Shown here one piece after another: positions 10,988 through 22,600 of a DNA stretch of 64,000 bases. The stretch comes from Avena insularis (taxonomy: Eukaryota > Streptophyta > Magnoliopsida > Poales > Poaceae). Both the position numbers and the translations under genes were made by a program. The notes beneath the pieces were generated by a model that did no database searches, was not told the origin of the DNA, and saw only the letters and a program-made list of their open reading frames with translations. Where the stretch lies: contig JAJUPC010000224.1 in assembly GCA_023614405.1 (NCBI GenBank), forward strand, positions 310,001 to 374,000, read 5' to 3'. Numbering within the stretch: the first letter of the stretch is position 1; every line of letters starts with the position of its first letter.

Positions 10988-12610
10988 ATGGGAGCTGAAG
11001 CTGCTGATCAATACAAGAGCTTAATTACACAACGTGTGTTGAGTGTGCAATTGAGAAAATCTGAGCAAGATCAACGCCACAACCTGTTCCAAACACGTGG
11101 TGTTGTCAAGGAAAGAGCTATACGGATCATCATTGATGGAGGGAGTTGTAATAATCAGTCCAGTGTTGACATGGTAGAGAAGCTTGCGCTTCCAACAAGA
11201 CAACGCCCACATTCATATTACATCCAATGGTTTGAGAGTTCTCGCAAGATCAAGGTAACAAGAACGGTACGCGTGCATTTTACTATTGGTACATATTCTG
11301 ATTTTGTTGATTGTGATGTTGTCCCTATGCAAGCTTGTTCTTTGTTACTTGGTAGACCATGGCAATTTGATAGAGAATCTGTTCATAATGGCAAAACTAA
11401 TCACTATTCTCTTATGCATGATGGAAAGAAAATTGGTCTAAAACCTATGACTCCCGAACAGATTTTAAAAGATGATCTTGCTAGAGCTAGTAGAGCTAAA
11501 ACTGAGGAGAAAAATAAAAGTGAGAATCAGATTGTTGCTGCAGATTTTATACCACCAAAGAACACTAAATCTGATTCTACACATGCTACTGAAATTCGTT
11601 TGAAGAGTCCATGTATGCTTGCAAATAAAATTGATATTGCTGAACTAGATGTAAACAATACTCAATGTTATGCAATTGTCTGCAAAGAGGTTTTGTTTTC
11701 ATTTGAGGATATGCCTCCTTCTTTGCCACCCGTTGTTGCTAACCTTTTGCAGGAATATGAGGACGTCTTTCCCGCTGAGTTGCCACCAGGACTACCTCCT
11801 ATTAGAGGAATTGAGCACCAAATTGATCTAATTCCTGGTACCACGTTGCCCAACCGCGCGCCATATAGAACCAATCCAGAGGAGACAAAGGAGATACAAC
11901 GCCAAATTCAGGAACTACTCGACAGAGATCATATTCGTGAGTCCCTTAGCCCTGTCTTTGTTCCTATTATTTTGGTACCTAAGAAAGATGGTTCTTCACG
12001 CATGTGTACTGATTGTAGAGCTATCAATAATATTACTATTCGATATCATCATCCTATTCCATGTTTAGATGACATGCTTGATGAATTGAGTGGCTCTACC
12101 ATGTTTTCTAAAGTTGATTTGCGTAGTGGTTACCACCAGATTCGTATGAAATTAGGAGATGAATGGAAAACAGCATTTAAAACTAAGTTCGGTTTATATG
12201 AGTGGTTAGTAATGCCGTTTGGTTTAACTAATGCACCTAGCACTTTCATGAGATTAATGAACGAAGTTTTACGTGCTTTTATTGGACGTTTTGTGGTAGT
12301 CTACTTTGATGATATTCTGATTTATAGCAAATCTTTAGAGGATCATTTGGACCATTTACGTGCTGTTTTCAATGCTTTACGTGATGCACGTTTGTTTGGT
12401 AACCTTGAGAAGTGCACCTTTTGCACCAATCGAGTTGCGTTTCTTGGCTATGTTGTTACATCACAGGGTATTGAAGTGGATCCATCCAAGATTGAAGCTA
12501 TTGAGAATTGGCCACAGCCCAAGACGGTCACACAAGTGAGGAGTTTTCTTGGCCTCGCTGGTTTTTATAGGCGCTTTGTCAAAGACTTTGGATCAATTGC
12601 CGCTGAATGA
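10988..12610 (+). pseudogene. A1 pol: protease and reverse transcriptase
   Basis: A 540-codon open frame covers the end of gag, the protease (IIIDGGSCNN near residue 50) and an almost complete reverse transcriptase. RT motifs are [50 protein letters not shown] and the catalytic [11 protein letters not shown], followed by [18 protein letters not shown] small deletion after FGSIAA shifts the frame at the RT/RNase H border. In the related copies the sequence continues as [12 protein letters not shown]. Confidence 0.9.
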
Positions 12611-13187
12611 GCTTACCAAGAAGGATGTGCCCTTTGTTTGGGGCGATGCACAACAACAGTGCCTTCTCATATTGAAAGATAAGCTAACACATGCTCCCTT
12701 ACTCCAACTTCCTGATTTTACTAAGACTTTTCAGCTTGAATGTGATGCTAGTGGAATTGGTTTGGGTGGGGTGTTATTACAAGAGGGAAAACTTGTTGCA
12801 TATTTTAGCGAGAAATTGAGTGGGGCTAGTCTGAACTATTCTACTTATGATAAAGAATTATATGCGTTGGTTCAGACATTAGAAACTTGGCAACATTATC
12901 TATGGCCTAAGGAATTTGTTATTCATTCTGATCATGAATCTTTGAAGCATATTCGTAGTCAAGCTAAGTTGAATCGTCATGCAAAGTGGGTTGAATTTAT
13001 TGAGTCTTTTCCTTATGTTATCGAACACAAAAGGGTAAAGATAATATTATTGATGCTTTGTCGCCGTTATGCTGTGTTATCTCAACTTGACTTCAAAATA
13101 TTTGGATTGGAAACTATTAAGGAACAATATGTGCATGATGCTGAATTTAAAGATGTGTTGCAGAATTGTAGAGATGGTAGAACTTAG
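12606..13187 (+). pseudogene. A1 pol: RNase H
   Basis: This frame continues RT with [18 protein letters not shown] and an RNase H domain showing [21 protein letters not shown] and [10 protein letters not shown]. The last motif region (IIADALSRR in sister copies) is destroyed by indels near 13030-13070. RNase H would remove the RNA strand during reverse transcription. Confidence 0.85.
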
Positions 13188-14654
13188 AACAAGTTCGTCT
13201 TTAATGATGGATTTGTGTTCCGCTAACAAACTATGCATTCCAGATAGTTCTGTTCCTTTTGTTGTTACAGAGGCGCATGGAGGAGGATTGATGGGACACT
13301 TTGGTGCCAAGAAGGCGGAGGATGTTCTTGCTGCACACTTCTTTGGCCCCGTGCGCCGAGATGTTGAGAGATTTGTGGCACGCGCATTTGTCAAAAGCTA
13401 AGTCTCGCCTTAATCCACATGGTTTATATATGCCTCTTCCTGTTCGTAGTGTTCCTTGGGAGGATATTTCTATGGACTTTGTTTTGGGATTGCCACGAAC
13501 AATACGTATGAGGGATAGTATTTTTGTTGTTGTGGATCGGTTTTCTAAGATGGCACACTTTATTCCTTGTCATAAAACGGATGATGCTGCGCATATTTCT
13601 GATTTATTCTTTCGTGAAATTGTTCGTTTGCATGGTGTGCCAAATACTATTGTCTCTGATCGTGATACTAAATTTCTTAGCCACTTTTGGAGATGTTTAT
13701 GGGCTAAATTGGGGACTAAATTGCTCTTTAGTACTACATGTCATCCCCAAACTGATGGTCAAACTGAAGTAGTAAATAGAACTTTGTCTACTATGTTGCG
13801 GGCTGTTTTAAAGAAGAACTTAAAATTGTGGGAAGAGTGTTTACCTCATATAGAATTTGCTTATAATCGTTCGTTGCATTCTACCACAAAGATGTGCCCA
13901 TTTGAGATTGTGTATGGTTTTGTTCCTCGTGCACCTATTGATTTATTGCCTTTATCTTCTTCGGTGCAACCTAATTTGGATGCTACACAACGCGCTGAAT
14001 TGATATTAAACTTTCATAAGACTACTAAAGATAACATTGAACACATGAATGCTAAGTATAAACTTGTCAGATAAAGGAGAAAGCATGTTGTGTTTGATGT
14101 TGGCGATCTTGTTTGGTTACATTTGCGTAAAGATCTTTCCTGATTTACGCAAGTCTAAGTTAATGCCACGTGCTGTTGGTCCCTTTAAGGTGTTAGAGAA
14201 AATAAATGATAATGCATATAAACTTGAGTTGCCTGCAGACTTTGGTACGGTTAGTCCTACGTTTAACATTGCAGATTTGAAGCCTTACTTTGGTGAGGAA
14301 GATGAGATTGCGTCGAGGATGACTTCAATTCAAGAAGGGGAGCATGATGTGGACATCCCTACTATTGATACAACCGTTGTACCTACAGCAACACACATAC
14401 AAGGACCCATCACAAGATCTCGTGCCAAACAACTTAACTATCAGGTACTTTCGTTTCTTGGAATTATTCCTCACATACATGAGAATATGATGCTGCCTAA
14501 ATCAGATGTATTTCTTACTCTTAGGAATGATGGACCAAGCATGGATGAGAGGGACAAGCATTGGAGCATGGCCATGCATGGAGATGGCAGCAAGCATGTG
14601 ATGATCCAAGAGAAGGCCACGGATGAAGATTTCAGAACTTTGAGGCCTCCATAA
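13188..14654 (+). pseudogene. A1 pol: integrase and LTR-encoded C-terminal tail
   Basis: Integrase is spread over the frames at 13301-14074 and 14049-14654, with indels near 13190, 13250, 13340 and 14072. Visible are [53 protein letters not shown] and the C-terminal [19 protein letters not shown] and [12 protein letters not shown]. The frame then crosses into the 3' LTR at 14345. It adds about 102 residues containing [15 protein letters not shown] and ends at RTLRPP (stop at 14652-14654). No chromodomain fold is apparent. Confidence 0.88.
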
Positions 14655-15256
14655 TGAAGAAAGAAGGCTTGGACGAAATATTCAAGATCAATACTTTACT
14701 TAATTTGTCCATAGCTTAATATGGTGTCATGACACCTTTATTTTGGGCCAGGCCCATGTAATTTCGCAGGATTTTAATTAGCCACTTTTAGTCCAGATTT
14801 GAGGAAAAGGACTTTTAGGGTTGGATTCGCCACCACTTCCATGGCTGGCAAACCCCACCTTTTCGCCTTAAATACTCCCCATAGCCACCCATAGACTCGG
14901 ATTTTGTTTAGACATTAAGTTAGCCATAGTCGCAACTTCGCCAAGGCTCGAGCGTCGCAGAGGCCTCTTGTACTTCGCACCTATTTAGGATCCCACCTCT
15001 TCAATAAAGCTTTCCTCTTAATTCCGCAATATCTTGATTGCAATATTGGTTCTTACTTGTTCTCGATTTCATGTAGGAATTAAGACCCTCGCTGGTCAGG
15101 CTGGTCGTGTTCCCGCAGGATCGGTAACCTCCAGGAGATTGGCCTAGCGATTGCATTGGCGCTCGTGCTCGCACGTGTAGTCGGATCGTCAAGCCCGAAC
15201 TCCACCAAATCGACTATCTTCATCTCATCAAAAGATCGGACACCTTTGCCCTATCA
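14345..15256 (+). repeat. LTR-A, 3' LTR of element A1
   Basis: A 912-bp LTR closely resembles the 5' LTR, with a few small deletions near 14770-14890. It encodes the polyprotein tail in its first 310 bp. It ends CTATCA and is followed by the family B gag sequence it interrupted. Confidence 0.95.
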
Positions 15257-16928
15257 TACTTGAGGAGCTTCCACTTGGTGTTGTTGGAGTAGTGGTTGGT
15301 GCTTGCTTGTAGGTGAAGTACGTCTTTGGCTTGTTGTACTTGATGTCCTCTTGCACTTGATGCTCGGCCTTTGAAGCGATGTGCACAAGCTCAACCATGT
15401 TGTTGTACTTTTGGAACTCGGCGATGCGCTTAATGGGATGGTTCAAGCCATTGAGGAAGCGTGCCATTGTTTGTTCATCTCGCTCTTCAATGTTGGCACG
15501 GATCATGTTGAGCTCCATTTGCTTGAAGTACTCTTCCACGGTCTTTGCTCCTTGACTAAGCGTTTGAAGCTTGTTGAAGAGGTCTCGCGTGTAGTGTGAA
15601 GGAACAAAGCGGGATCTCATATGAGCCTTCATATCTTGCCAAGTTGCGATTGGAGGCTCTTCTTTTGCTTCGCGAGCGAGTTGGACTTGTTCCCACCAAA
15701 GGTTGGCATACTCATCAAACTCGAGGGATGCCATGGCCATCATCTTCTCATTGCTATAGTTGTGCATGCGGAAGATCTTATCGACCTTGAGTTCCCACGA
15801 GAGATATTCCTCGGGTTCATTGGAACCGGTGAACTTGGGCATGGTGAATTTGAGCTTGCCAAAAGTTTCTTCTCCGTTGCGGTTCCGGTTGCGGCGGTTG
15901 CCATGATTTGGGCGGTCATCATCATCATCCGAGCTCTCATGTCTTGCTTGGTGATGGTTGCGTTGCTCTTGCGGTTGTTGAGGTGCCGCGTTTGGTGGTG
16001 GAACTTGGTTTTGGCGACGATCTTGGGGAGCTTGCTAGTGTTGTTGGCGCGGTTGAGGACGAGGAGGTTGATGGTCCTCACGATGAGCTTGGGGAGCTTG
16101 CTCTTGTTCTTGTCGTGGGTGGTGCCGAGTAGCATTGTCTTGCGCCCTGTGGCGAGGAGGACGTCGAGCCACATGCGCCATGGGCTTCTCTTCTTCTTCT
16201 TGATGTGGAGGAGGCTCGTCATGACCATCATGTTGTCGACGTGGACGATCATGTCGATGATGACGCCTTGGAGGATCTTCTAGTGCTTCACGTCGACGGT
16301 GATCTTGTTCGTCCTCTTCGGATGCTTCACTTGTTGTTGAAGGGACATGTCGACGGCGATAGCCTTGGTGTTCCATGTGAGGTTGCTCTTGTTGAATCAC
16401 AAGTGCCCTTGGTTGTGGCCGGTTCGCTTCACGTCTTGGAGGTCTTGCGGAGAGGTCACCATCATAGCTTGACGTTGCGGCGTGACGCGGAGATGGTATC
16501 GCTTGGGAAGAGCTCATGGATTGAAGAACGGGTCCATCCCGGTGCCTTGAAGCGTGATGGCGAGGTGCACTTGATTCACTTGAGGAGTGCCGAGATGAGC
16601 TTGATTCGCGTGAGCGTGGCCTTGCTAGTCCATCAATGAGGCGTCAAAGCTTCTCATCCGTTGAGGCGAGTGCACGACCAAGAGCTTCATTTTGATGACC
16701 GAGGTTGTGTTGCATGGCATGCATTTGGCCACGGACTTCTTCGAAGCGGTTGTCGATGTTCTTGAATTCCACACGGGCCTCGCTAAATTGTTCATCTTGG
16801 CACCGCTCGAGAGCTTCACAACGGTAGTTGAATTCTCCTCGGACCTTCCAATGGTCCCATCTTGTCATGAATTGTGTGTCATCCTCCGGAGGTTGTGGTG
16901 GTTGGGATGGCTCTCCATGCCTGTCCAT
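15257..16928 (-). pseudogene. Family B gag, 5' part of split gag
   Basis: One minus-strand frame of about 557 codons starts at MDRHGEPSQPP (16928). Only two stops interrupt it, at about 16644 (TGA after DEKL) and about 16035 (TAG after RQQH); both could be C-to-T changes. The N-terminus has a heptad-like stretch (FEEVRGQMHAMQHNLGHQNE), then a long serine/arginine/histidine-rich hydrophilic region, then the capsid domain (YLSWELKVDKIF, ANLWWEQVQLA, MRSRFVPSHYTRDLFNKLQ, ARFLNGLNHPIKRI). It is cut by A1 at SGSSSS and resumes at 7604. Confidence 0.85.
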
Positions 16929-18150
16929 GATGAAAAGCCAACAAGGGTTGTATATGGAGAATAAGCGTGCGAAGAGTTAGCCTTTTACCTCACCTTGGAG
17001 ATTATATCAAACCAATTGCCACACAAATGAGCGAAAAGCGTGCAAAGTGAAATGGGCAAGAAACTCACACACAAATATGCTACAACTCTCAAAAGCTTTT
17101 GGTGGAAGGTTAGGATTGTGGAAAACCAAACGAAACGATCCAAGCAAAAGGTTATTGTCCTACGTGGTAAAGAACCAAAGATCAAAAGCAAAAGGATACG
17201 ATCTACAAAACACGGAAAACAAACACGTGGAGAAAAACGGGGTTAGCACGACTATGAAAATGAGCACAAAGGTCCTAACGAAGACTACGCTCGGTTGTCG
17301 TGCCAACGCAAGGAGAGACCACAACTCGTTTGCCAAAAGAGGATAAGCAATAGATTTGTGCACTTGCCTTGGTGCGCTCTTTCTTCTCTCTTTCTTGGCT
17401 TACAAGCTTGGTATTCTCTTTGTATTGGGAGACTATGTATTTTTTTTCTCTTTTTTTTGATTCTTTTTCCTTTTTCTCCCTTTCTATGCTACTATGTTAG
17501 CTTTTGTATTTGGCCTCACACTCTCACTTTCCGAAGGCAAGTGCACAATGCTTAGACAAACACAAAATGAGTTGCTCTCATAGGATAGATACACACAAAG
17601 GAAGATATGGGGCTGTCAAAGTGGCGCAAGTTATACCTTTGGTATTGTTGACGACTTGCAACCGTTGGTGGGGATGATGTTCGAGTGTCGCGGTGTCGAT
17701 GAGCGCGGGTGACTTTGATGCGGAAGCTTGTGTTAAAATGGCGACAAACACGCGAAACACGAACAAGCTAAAAGGGAAAAGTCAGCAAACGAAAGTGAGG
17801 CGTCAAGAGGAAGGAAAAGTCAGGACAAAGCGGTAGTACCGCTTAATGCAAGCGGTAATCGGGACGGTAGTACCGCCTGCTCGACCGGTAGTACCGCTGG
17901 TCACAGAACAAGAACGAAAACGAGATCCACTTGACACAAACCTCAAATTCGTGGGAAATCTGACCGAAAGGCTGGGCTAGGAACAACAGGGGCTATAGAT
18001 CGACTCCAAAAGCAACAGATCTATGGACCAAAACCACGAAAAACTCACCAAATCCAGAGATCGATCCGAAGGCAAATTGGGGCTCTTTTTGGTGGGATTT
18101 TCGATTTTAAGGGGGATAAAGAAAAATTGGGGGGAAATTCGTGATCAACC
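16929..18150 (-). other. Leader of family B element
   Basis: About 1.2 kb lies between gag and PBS on the minus strand. I see no supported gene. It holds T-rich tracts (17437-17480) and a cluster of GGTAGTACC palindromic motifs at 17829-17898. Short frames here lack family features. Confidence 0.75.
17829..17898. repeat. GGTAGTACC palindrome cluster in leader B
   Basis: Three copies of CGGTAGTACCGC-like sequence occur at about 17830, 17864 and 17885, with a fourth partial copy (AGCGGTAATCG). Each has arms CGGTA/TACCG around a single central base. The same motif occurs in LTR-B and LTR-C. Confidence 0.7.
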
Positions 18151-18165
18151 TTGCTCTTGATACCA
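18151..18165 (-). other. Primer-binding site of family B
   Basis: The minus strand reads TGGTATCAAGAGCAA three bases after the LTR end. It resembles the initiator-Met tRNA complement TGGTATCAGAGC with one extra A. Confidence 0.75.
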
Positions 18166-18597
18166 AGATGTTATGGGGTAACCCTTTGGGGTGGCCCGAT
18201 CTTTCACGAATTCCACGAGAAACGAGGGGAGAGCGGTGGTCGGAGGAGGAAGAGGATGAAAACCACGAACACACGCACGCAAACCACGATACACGCCTAT
18301 CTCTCACGCCGGTGGCAACGGGTCCAACATAATCCCTAGGATCGGTGTTGGGCGAAGCTCGCTCTCCACGCCAACAACGGGGGATGAGGTGCTTGGTGAG
18401 ATCTTGACGACTTGGGGGCGAGAAACCGAGAACCCAAGGCCTTGTACAACTTGAACGCACTAGGCAAGATCCAAGAGGGGGTGGATAATCCGGTGCTCCT
18501 TGGTAGGAGCATGAGACCAATAGATATAAGTTCCTCAAAGGGTTTCCTTAATATCTATTATTATCCAAGTCTAGGGTTTACAATGGAGGGTGGGGCT

Positions 18598-18604
18598 ATT
18601 TATA
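18598..18604 (-). promoter_or_regulatory. TATA box of LTR-B
   Basis: On the minus strand TATAAAT lies in GGTTGGCCTATAAATAG. The surrounding ~26 bases are identical to the promoter region of LTR-C at 23208-23236. Confidence 0.7.
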
Positions 18605-18704
18605 GGCCAACCACATAAACAGGGGTATTTTCGGAACAAATAGCGAAATATAGAGAGGGTTACATTTGGGCAATTAACACGATCAGGTTACGTGTCGTCG
18701 GTGT

Positions 18705-18862
18705 CCGGTAGTACTGGCTCAGCAGCTGACCGTAGTCATCAGTAATATGCTTCTGGCCAGTAGTACCGCTTGTGTCGATCTGGGACTTCTTGGGGCCTTA
18801 TATGGTGGCGTGCGCGAGGCGTGGTCGTGTAATTCGGTAGTACGGCCGTGGCGGTGGTACCT
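18705..18862 (-). repeat. GGTAGTAC palindrome cluster in LTR-B U3
   Basis: Copies CGGTAGTACTGG (18706), CCAGTAGTACCGC (18757) and CGGTAGTACGG (18835) lie 100-250 bp upstream of the TATA box. Arms are 5-6 bp around one base. Confidence 0.6.
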
Positions 18863-19196
18863 GATGGAGCATTTGGATAGCGCTGAGTAATCATGGCCGC
18901 TGTGTCCTAGAGTATCACTGGCAGAGAGCGTTGGTCTCTTCTGCTGGTGCTCCTCCGTCTGTGGGTCCTTCTTCAGACTGATGATGCACAAGGTATGGGT
19001 ATGAAGTAGCAGGCCATCCAAGGGTGTATCGAAGTCACACAAGGAGAGGAGCGAGTTCACCTTAGCTTGAAGGAGTTTGGCTCGGGCGCGAGTCATGGGT
19101 CCACTTGGGGAGCTCGTGGAAGTAGATGTAGTAGCGGTCGTAGGACGGGCTGCATCACACTACCACTTCCATATACACCGCTTGGTCTTGTGCATC

Positions 19197-19670
19197 ATGT
19201 CTAGGGACTCCGGAACCGAGGATGATATCTATGAAGAATCCATGATGAGCCACCATGACTACGACTCCACAAGTATAGAGGACATGACGGAGCACAACAC
19301 CGACAATGGCTCTGCATGCTTTGAGGACCCGGAGCACTACACCTACGACGACTCCACATGCATGGAAGACATGGAGCTCTACGTCGACAATGGCTCCTCA
19401 TGCATGGAGCCTATGGAGCACTACACCGACAATGGCTCCGCATGCTTTGAGGACCCGGAGCACTACACCTACGACGACTCCACATGCATGGAAGACATGG
19501 AGCTCTACGTCGACAATGGCTCCTAATGCATGGAGCCTATGGACCACTACACCGACAATGGCTCCACATGCTTCGGTGATATGGAGTACTACACCAACAA
19601 TTACTCCCCAAGCATGGATGACTTCGAGTGCGACATCGACGACGCCTCCCCAAGCATGGAGGACACGAGA
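19197..19670 (+). pseudogene. Element C ORF, N-terminal part: acidic 14-residue repeats
   Basis: The frame begins MSRDSGTEDDIYEESMM and contains tandem 14-residue units of the form TDNGSACFEDPEHY, TYDDSTCMEDMELY and VDNGSSCMEPMEHY. About eight units are visible. Three units make a 126-bp superrepeat present twice in near-identical form (19302-19427 and 19428-19553). A TAA at 19524-19526 replaces the TCA of the earlier copy, and coding then continues in the same frame to about 19670. A one-base shift joins it to the frame of the next entry (GHENFIDFDG). I do not recognise a function. The segment is strongly acidic and Cys/Met-containing. Confidence 0.7.
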
Positions 19671-22600
19671 ACTTCATCGACTTTGATGGCTCCTCCATGA
19701 GCCATGAAGAATTCCTCCACCGGGTGGAGATGGAAGCCTACTACGCCAAGCAAGCGGAGGCGCATCATCAAGATCCCATGACCGTCAAGGCCAAGCGTGC
19801 CACACCAAAGGGCACCACCTACTTCGATGATCCACCTCCAAGGCGACAAGCGCCACCATCGACAAGGCATCAAGTGCCACCATCGACAAGGCGCCAAGCT
19901 CCATCACCTCCAAGGCGCCAAGCTCCAACTCCTATCCAAACAAGAGTGCCGTCCAAACATCATATGCATCAAGAGGCGCCAAGAAACAAGACTCTTCATC
20001 GACAAACATCCTCTCATGAGCATCGCCACCATAAAGAGGATACAAGACATCGTCAAAGGCATCTTCGCCACAAAGACGAAGAATTCATGATGAGCACCAA
20101 CCATAATGCTCAAGCAAGCTCAAGAAGGCACCACAAGCACAAGAAGAGTGCCAAGGCAAATGATCACCGTCGCGAGCGTCATGTGGATGACCAAGTGCTT
20201 CACCAACATCAACCATCGGCAAGGCACGCCAATGACCTCCGTCGACACCGTCACAAGGCACCTTCAACTACTAGTGCCACCACCAAAATGGCACCAAGAG
20301 CAAGCCTTCGTCCACGCCATCAAGCTTCGATGCCTACGCTTCACTTCCACGACCTCGCCAACGAGGAAAATGTAGACCTCTACTTCGCCAAGTTGGATAG
20401 CATGAGCCTACCTCCGCCACTACTACAAGATGGCCACAAGACGGTCGAGCATGGGATTTTCCCTTCGACCATGGAGGCGAGCAATGATGCCCATCTTATG
20501 GCATCCAACCTTGAAGGCGACAAGGTAAAGACTGGTGAGCATGGGATTTTCCCTTCACCAAAGGAGGCGCAAGGAGTTGAGGAAATGGAGCCTACCCCCA
20601 TATGCTTGAGTGATGATGTGGTACCAATCCCATGTGAGTATGAGAGCCACTTAGCCCACTTGAGTGAGACCAAGAGTGACATGAGTGACTCCACCTTATG
20701 TGAGATTGAGTGCTTCCACTTGGAGGGCATGAGCGATACTCCTAGTGAGTTGAGAGTGGTAGTTGATAGGTCAAGTGAGACCATTTCGATTTCTAACAAC
20801 TTACCCTCTACCTCTAGTGTGTTCTCTTGTGTTGTGCTAGGTTCCATGGGGGATGACGCCCGAAGCCATGAAGCAATGATGCCTCAATTGGAAAAGATGT
20901 ACATGGTGCACGAAGATGATGCTATGCCATGGCTACATCAAGAAGACGAAGTCGTCCACAAGGAGGCCACTACTACCACAACAGCCACTTCATATGAGAG
21001 GTATGAACAAGGTAACAATAAGGGTGTTGATGATGCCATGATCCCCCTAGTGGACATGATGAATTGTGAGGATATGCATGCTATGGATGATACTTGTGAC
21101 ATTACATATGCTTCACCCACTTTCCCATGTGATGATTTGCCTTTGCATAATATTGATCATGTGGAATTGTTTGATTGCGATATCATTGCCATAAACATGC
21201 GATACTATGCATCTTGTGTGTATCCTCCAATTGCGTTGGACTTGCCTTGTCATGCTAGTCATTCAATTTCTCCCGTTGCTTGCGATAAGATGAATGCTTG
21301 CTATTTCACTTGTTTTGCTTGCAACAATATTGATCATATGCGTTATAATGAGATGGCCCCCATAGCTTCCTCAATTTTTGGAGATTTTGATGATTGCCAT
21401 GATAAGCATGTTCCCCACTTGCATACTCACCATGCATCTATTTCATACTTGAATGACATTAATGGTGATGTGCACAAGAAGAGATACGTCATGATGGATG
21501 ATGTATATCTCTATCATGCACACACGTTCTTCCTTTTACATATGATGTGTGTAGGTGCCTGCACGAGAATGTCAACCTCGGTTGAGCACGAGTTGACAAA
21601 AAGAGCTCTAGAGAGCATCCCACAATTGAGTTCAAGATCGAACCCAGCTCTGATACCTTTTGCATGCTTTGCATCTTTCATGTTGACAAATTGTTCTTTC
21701 CTATGGTTTGCTTGCAAGCATGTTAATGGTATTATCTTCCCTTGTGACATTCATGTTTCTTTGCTTTTGGATAATGATGCTTTGTGTGTTGCAACAAAAA
21801 TGTTGAACATTTTCTCTTTCCGATGTTTTGGGTGCAACCACAATTCCATTAAGAGCATGTATTGTCACGAGAGCTTCCAAGAATCTCGTCTTGTTGTTGC
21901 AACAAACATAAGGACCACTTGCTCTTTCATTTGGTTTGTTTGCAAATATATTGCTTTTGCTTCCGCTTGGGATACTCATATTCCCATGATATTTGCTTTC
22001 GATGATTTGTGTGTGACATCCAACATGTCGAGCAATTTCTCTTTCCAATGGTTGGTTTGCACACATAATGATGTTGCTTTGGACATTCTACCTTTTATGT
22101 TTTTGCCAAATTCTCCTAGTTTTGCATCAAAGATGTTGATCAAATTTCTATTCGATTGCTTTGAATGCCACAATAAGATGCTATATGGAGTTTTTGAGTT
22201 ACCACATTTGGATGATTTTGCAACGACTTCCATGCACTTTGACCTTGCATATGCATCCCGTTTGCTATACTTGAGTTGTGCTAATCGTGTTGTGGACAAG
22301 AATGGACATGCCACAAATGACATGCTCCTCTATAACACACAAACATATGTTGCTTGGTCTTTGTTGTATGAAGGTACAAATGCATACACGTCAACCTCTA
22401 TGGACTATATGTTGACAAGAAGAACCGAAGAGAGTTACCTATGGCTACCCTTCATCGAGCTATCTCTACAAGATAAGGTGACTTCCTTCTACTTGAGGAC
22501 TCATGCAATAATCTTCATGAATTGGCTACGCTTTGAGTGTTGCTTTGCTTTTGTTGTGAGCTTTGTAGGCTTCAAGGAAGGTGAAGGAACATTGAAGTGT

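Larger units (their letters stand above)
7605..15256 (+). mobile_element. Element A1: complete CRM-like Ty3/gypsy retrotransposon
   Basis: A 7652-bp plus-strand element has LTRs at 7605-8521 and 14345-15256, a PBS, a leader, gag and pol. It lies inside family B gag. The flanking pentamers are TACAT and TACTT, an imperfect target duplication. The order protease, RT, RNase H, integrase is gypsy type. The integrase end lacks a classical chromodomain, and the polyprotein runs on into the 3' LTR. That feature, the TGATG...ATCC LTR start and the integrase C-terminal region place it in or near the CRM (centromeric) clade; the clade call is from memory of the family. Frameshifts in gag, RNase H and integrase make the copy non-autonomous. 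Confidence 0.92.
18169..19157 (-). repeat. LTR-B, 5' LTR of the family B element
   Basis: A 989-bp minus-strand LTR starts TGATGCAGCCCG (at 19157) and ends CCCCATAACA (at 18169), next to the PBS. The first part encodes a tail with GPMTRARAKLLQAKVNSLL (frame 19096-18719). It is followed by GGTAGTAC palindromes and a TATA box. Its start and promoter match LTR-C. The outer flank at 19158 is element C, so B inserted into C. Confidence 0.9.

Noticed and set aside
15621..16283. Plus-strand 220-codon frame rich in Leu/Val
   Set aside because: It is the antisense of the family B gag Arg/His-rich region; composition alone makes it open.
18107..18538. Minus-strand 143-codon frame in LTR-B
   Set aside because: It lies in the R/U5 part of LTR-B across the PBS and has no recognisable domain.
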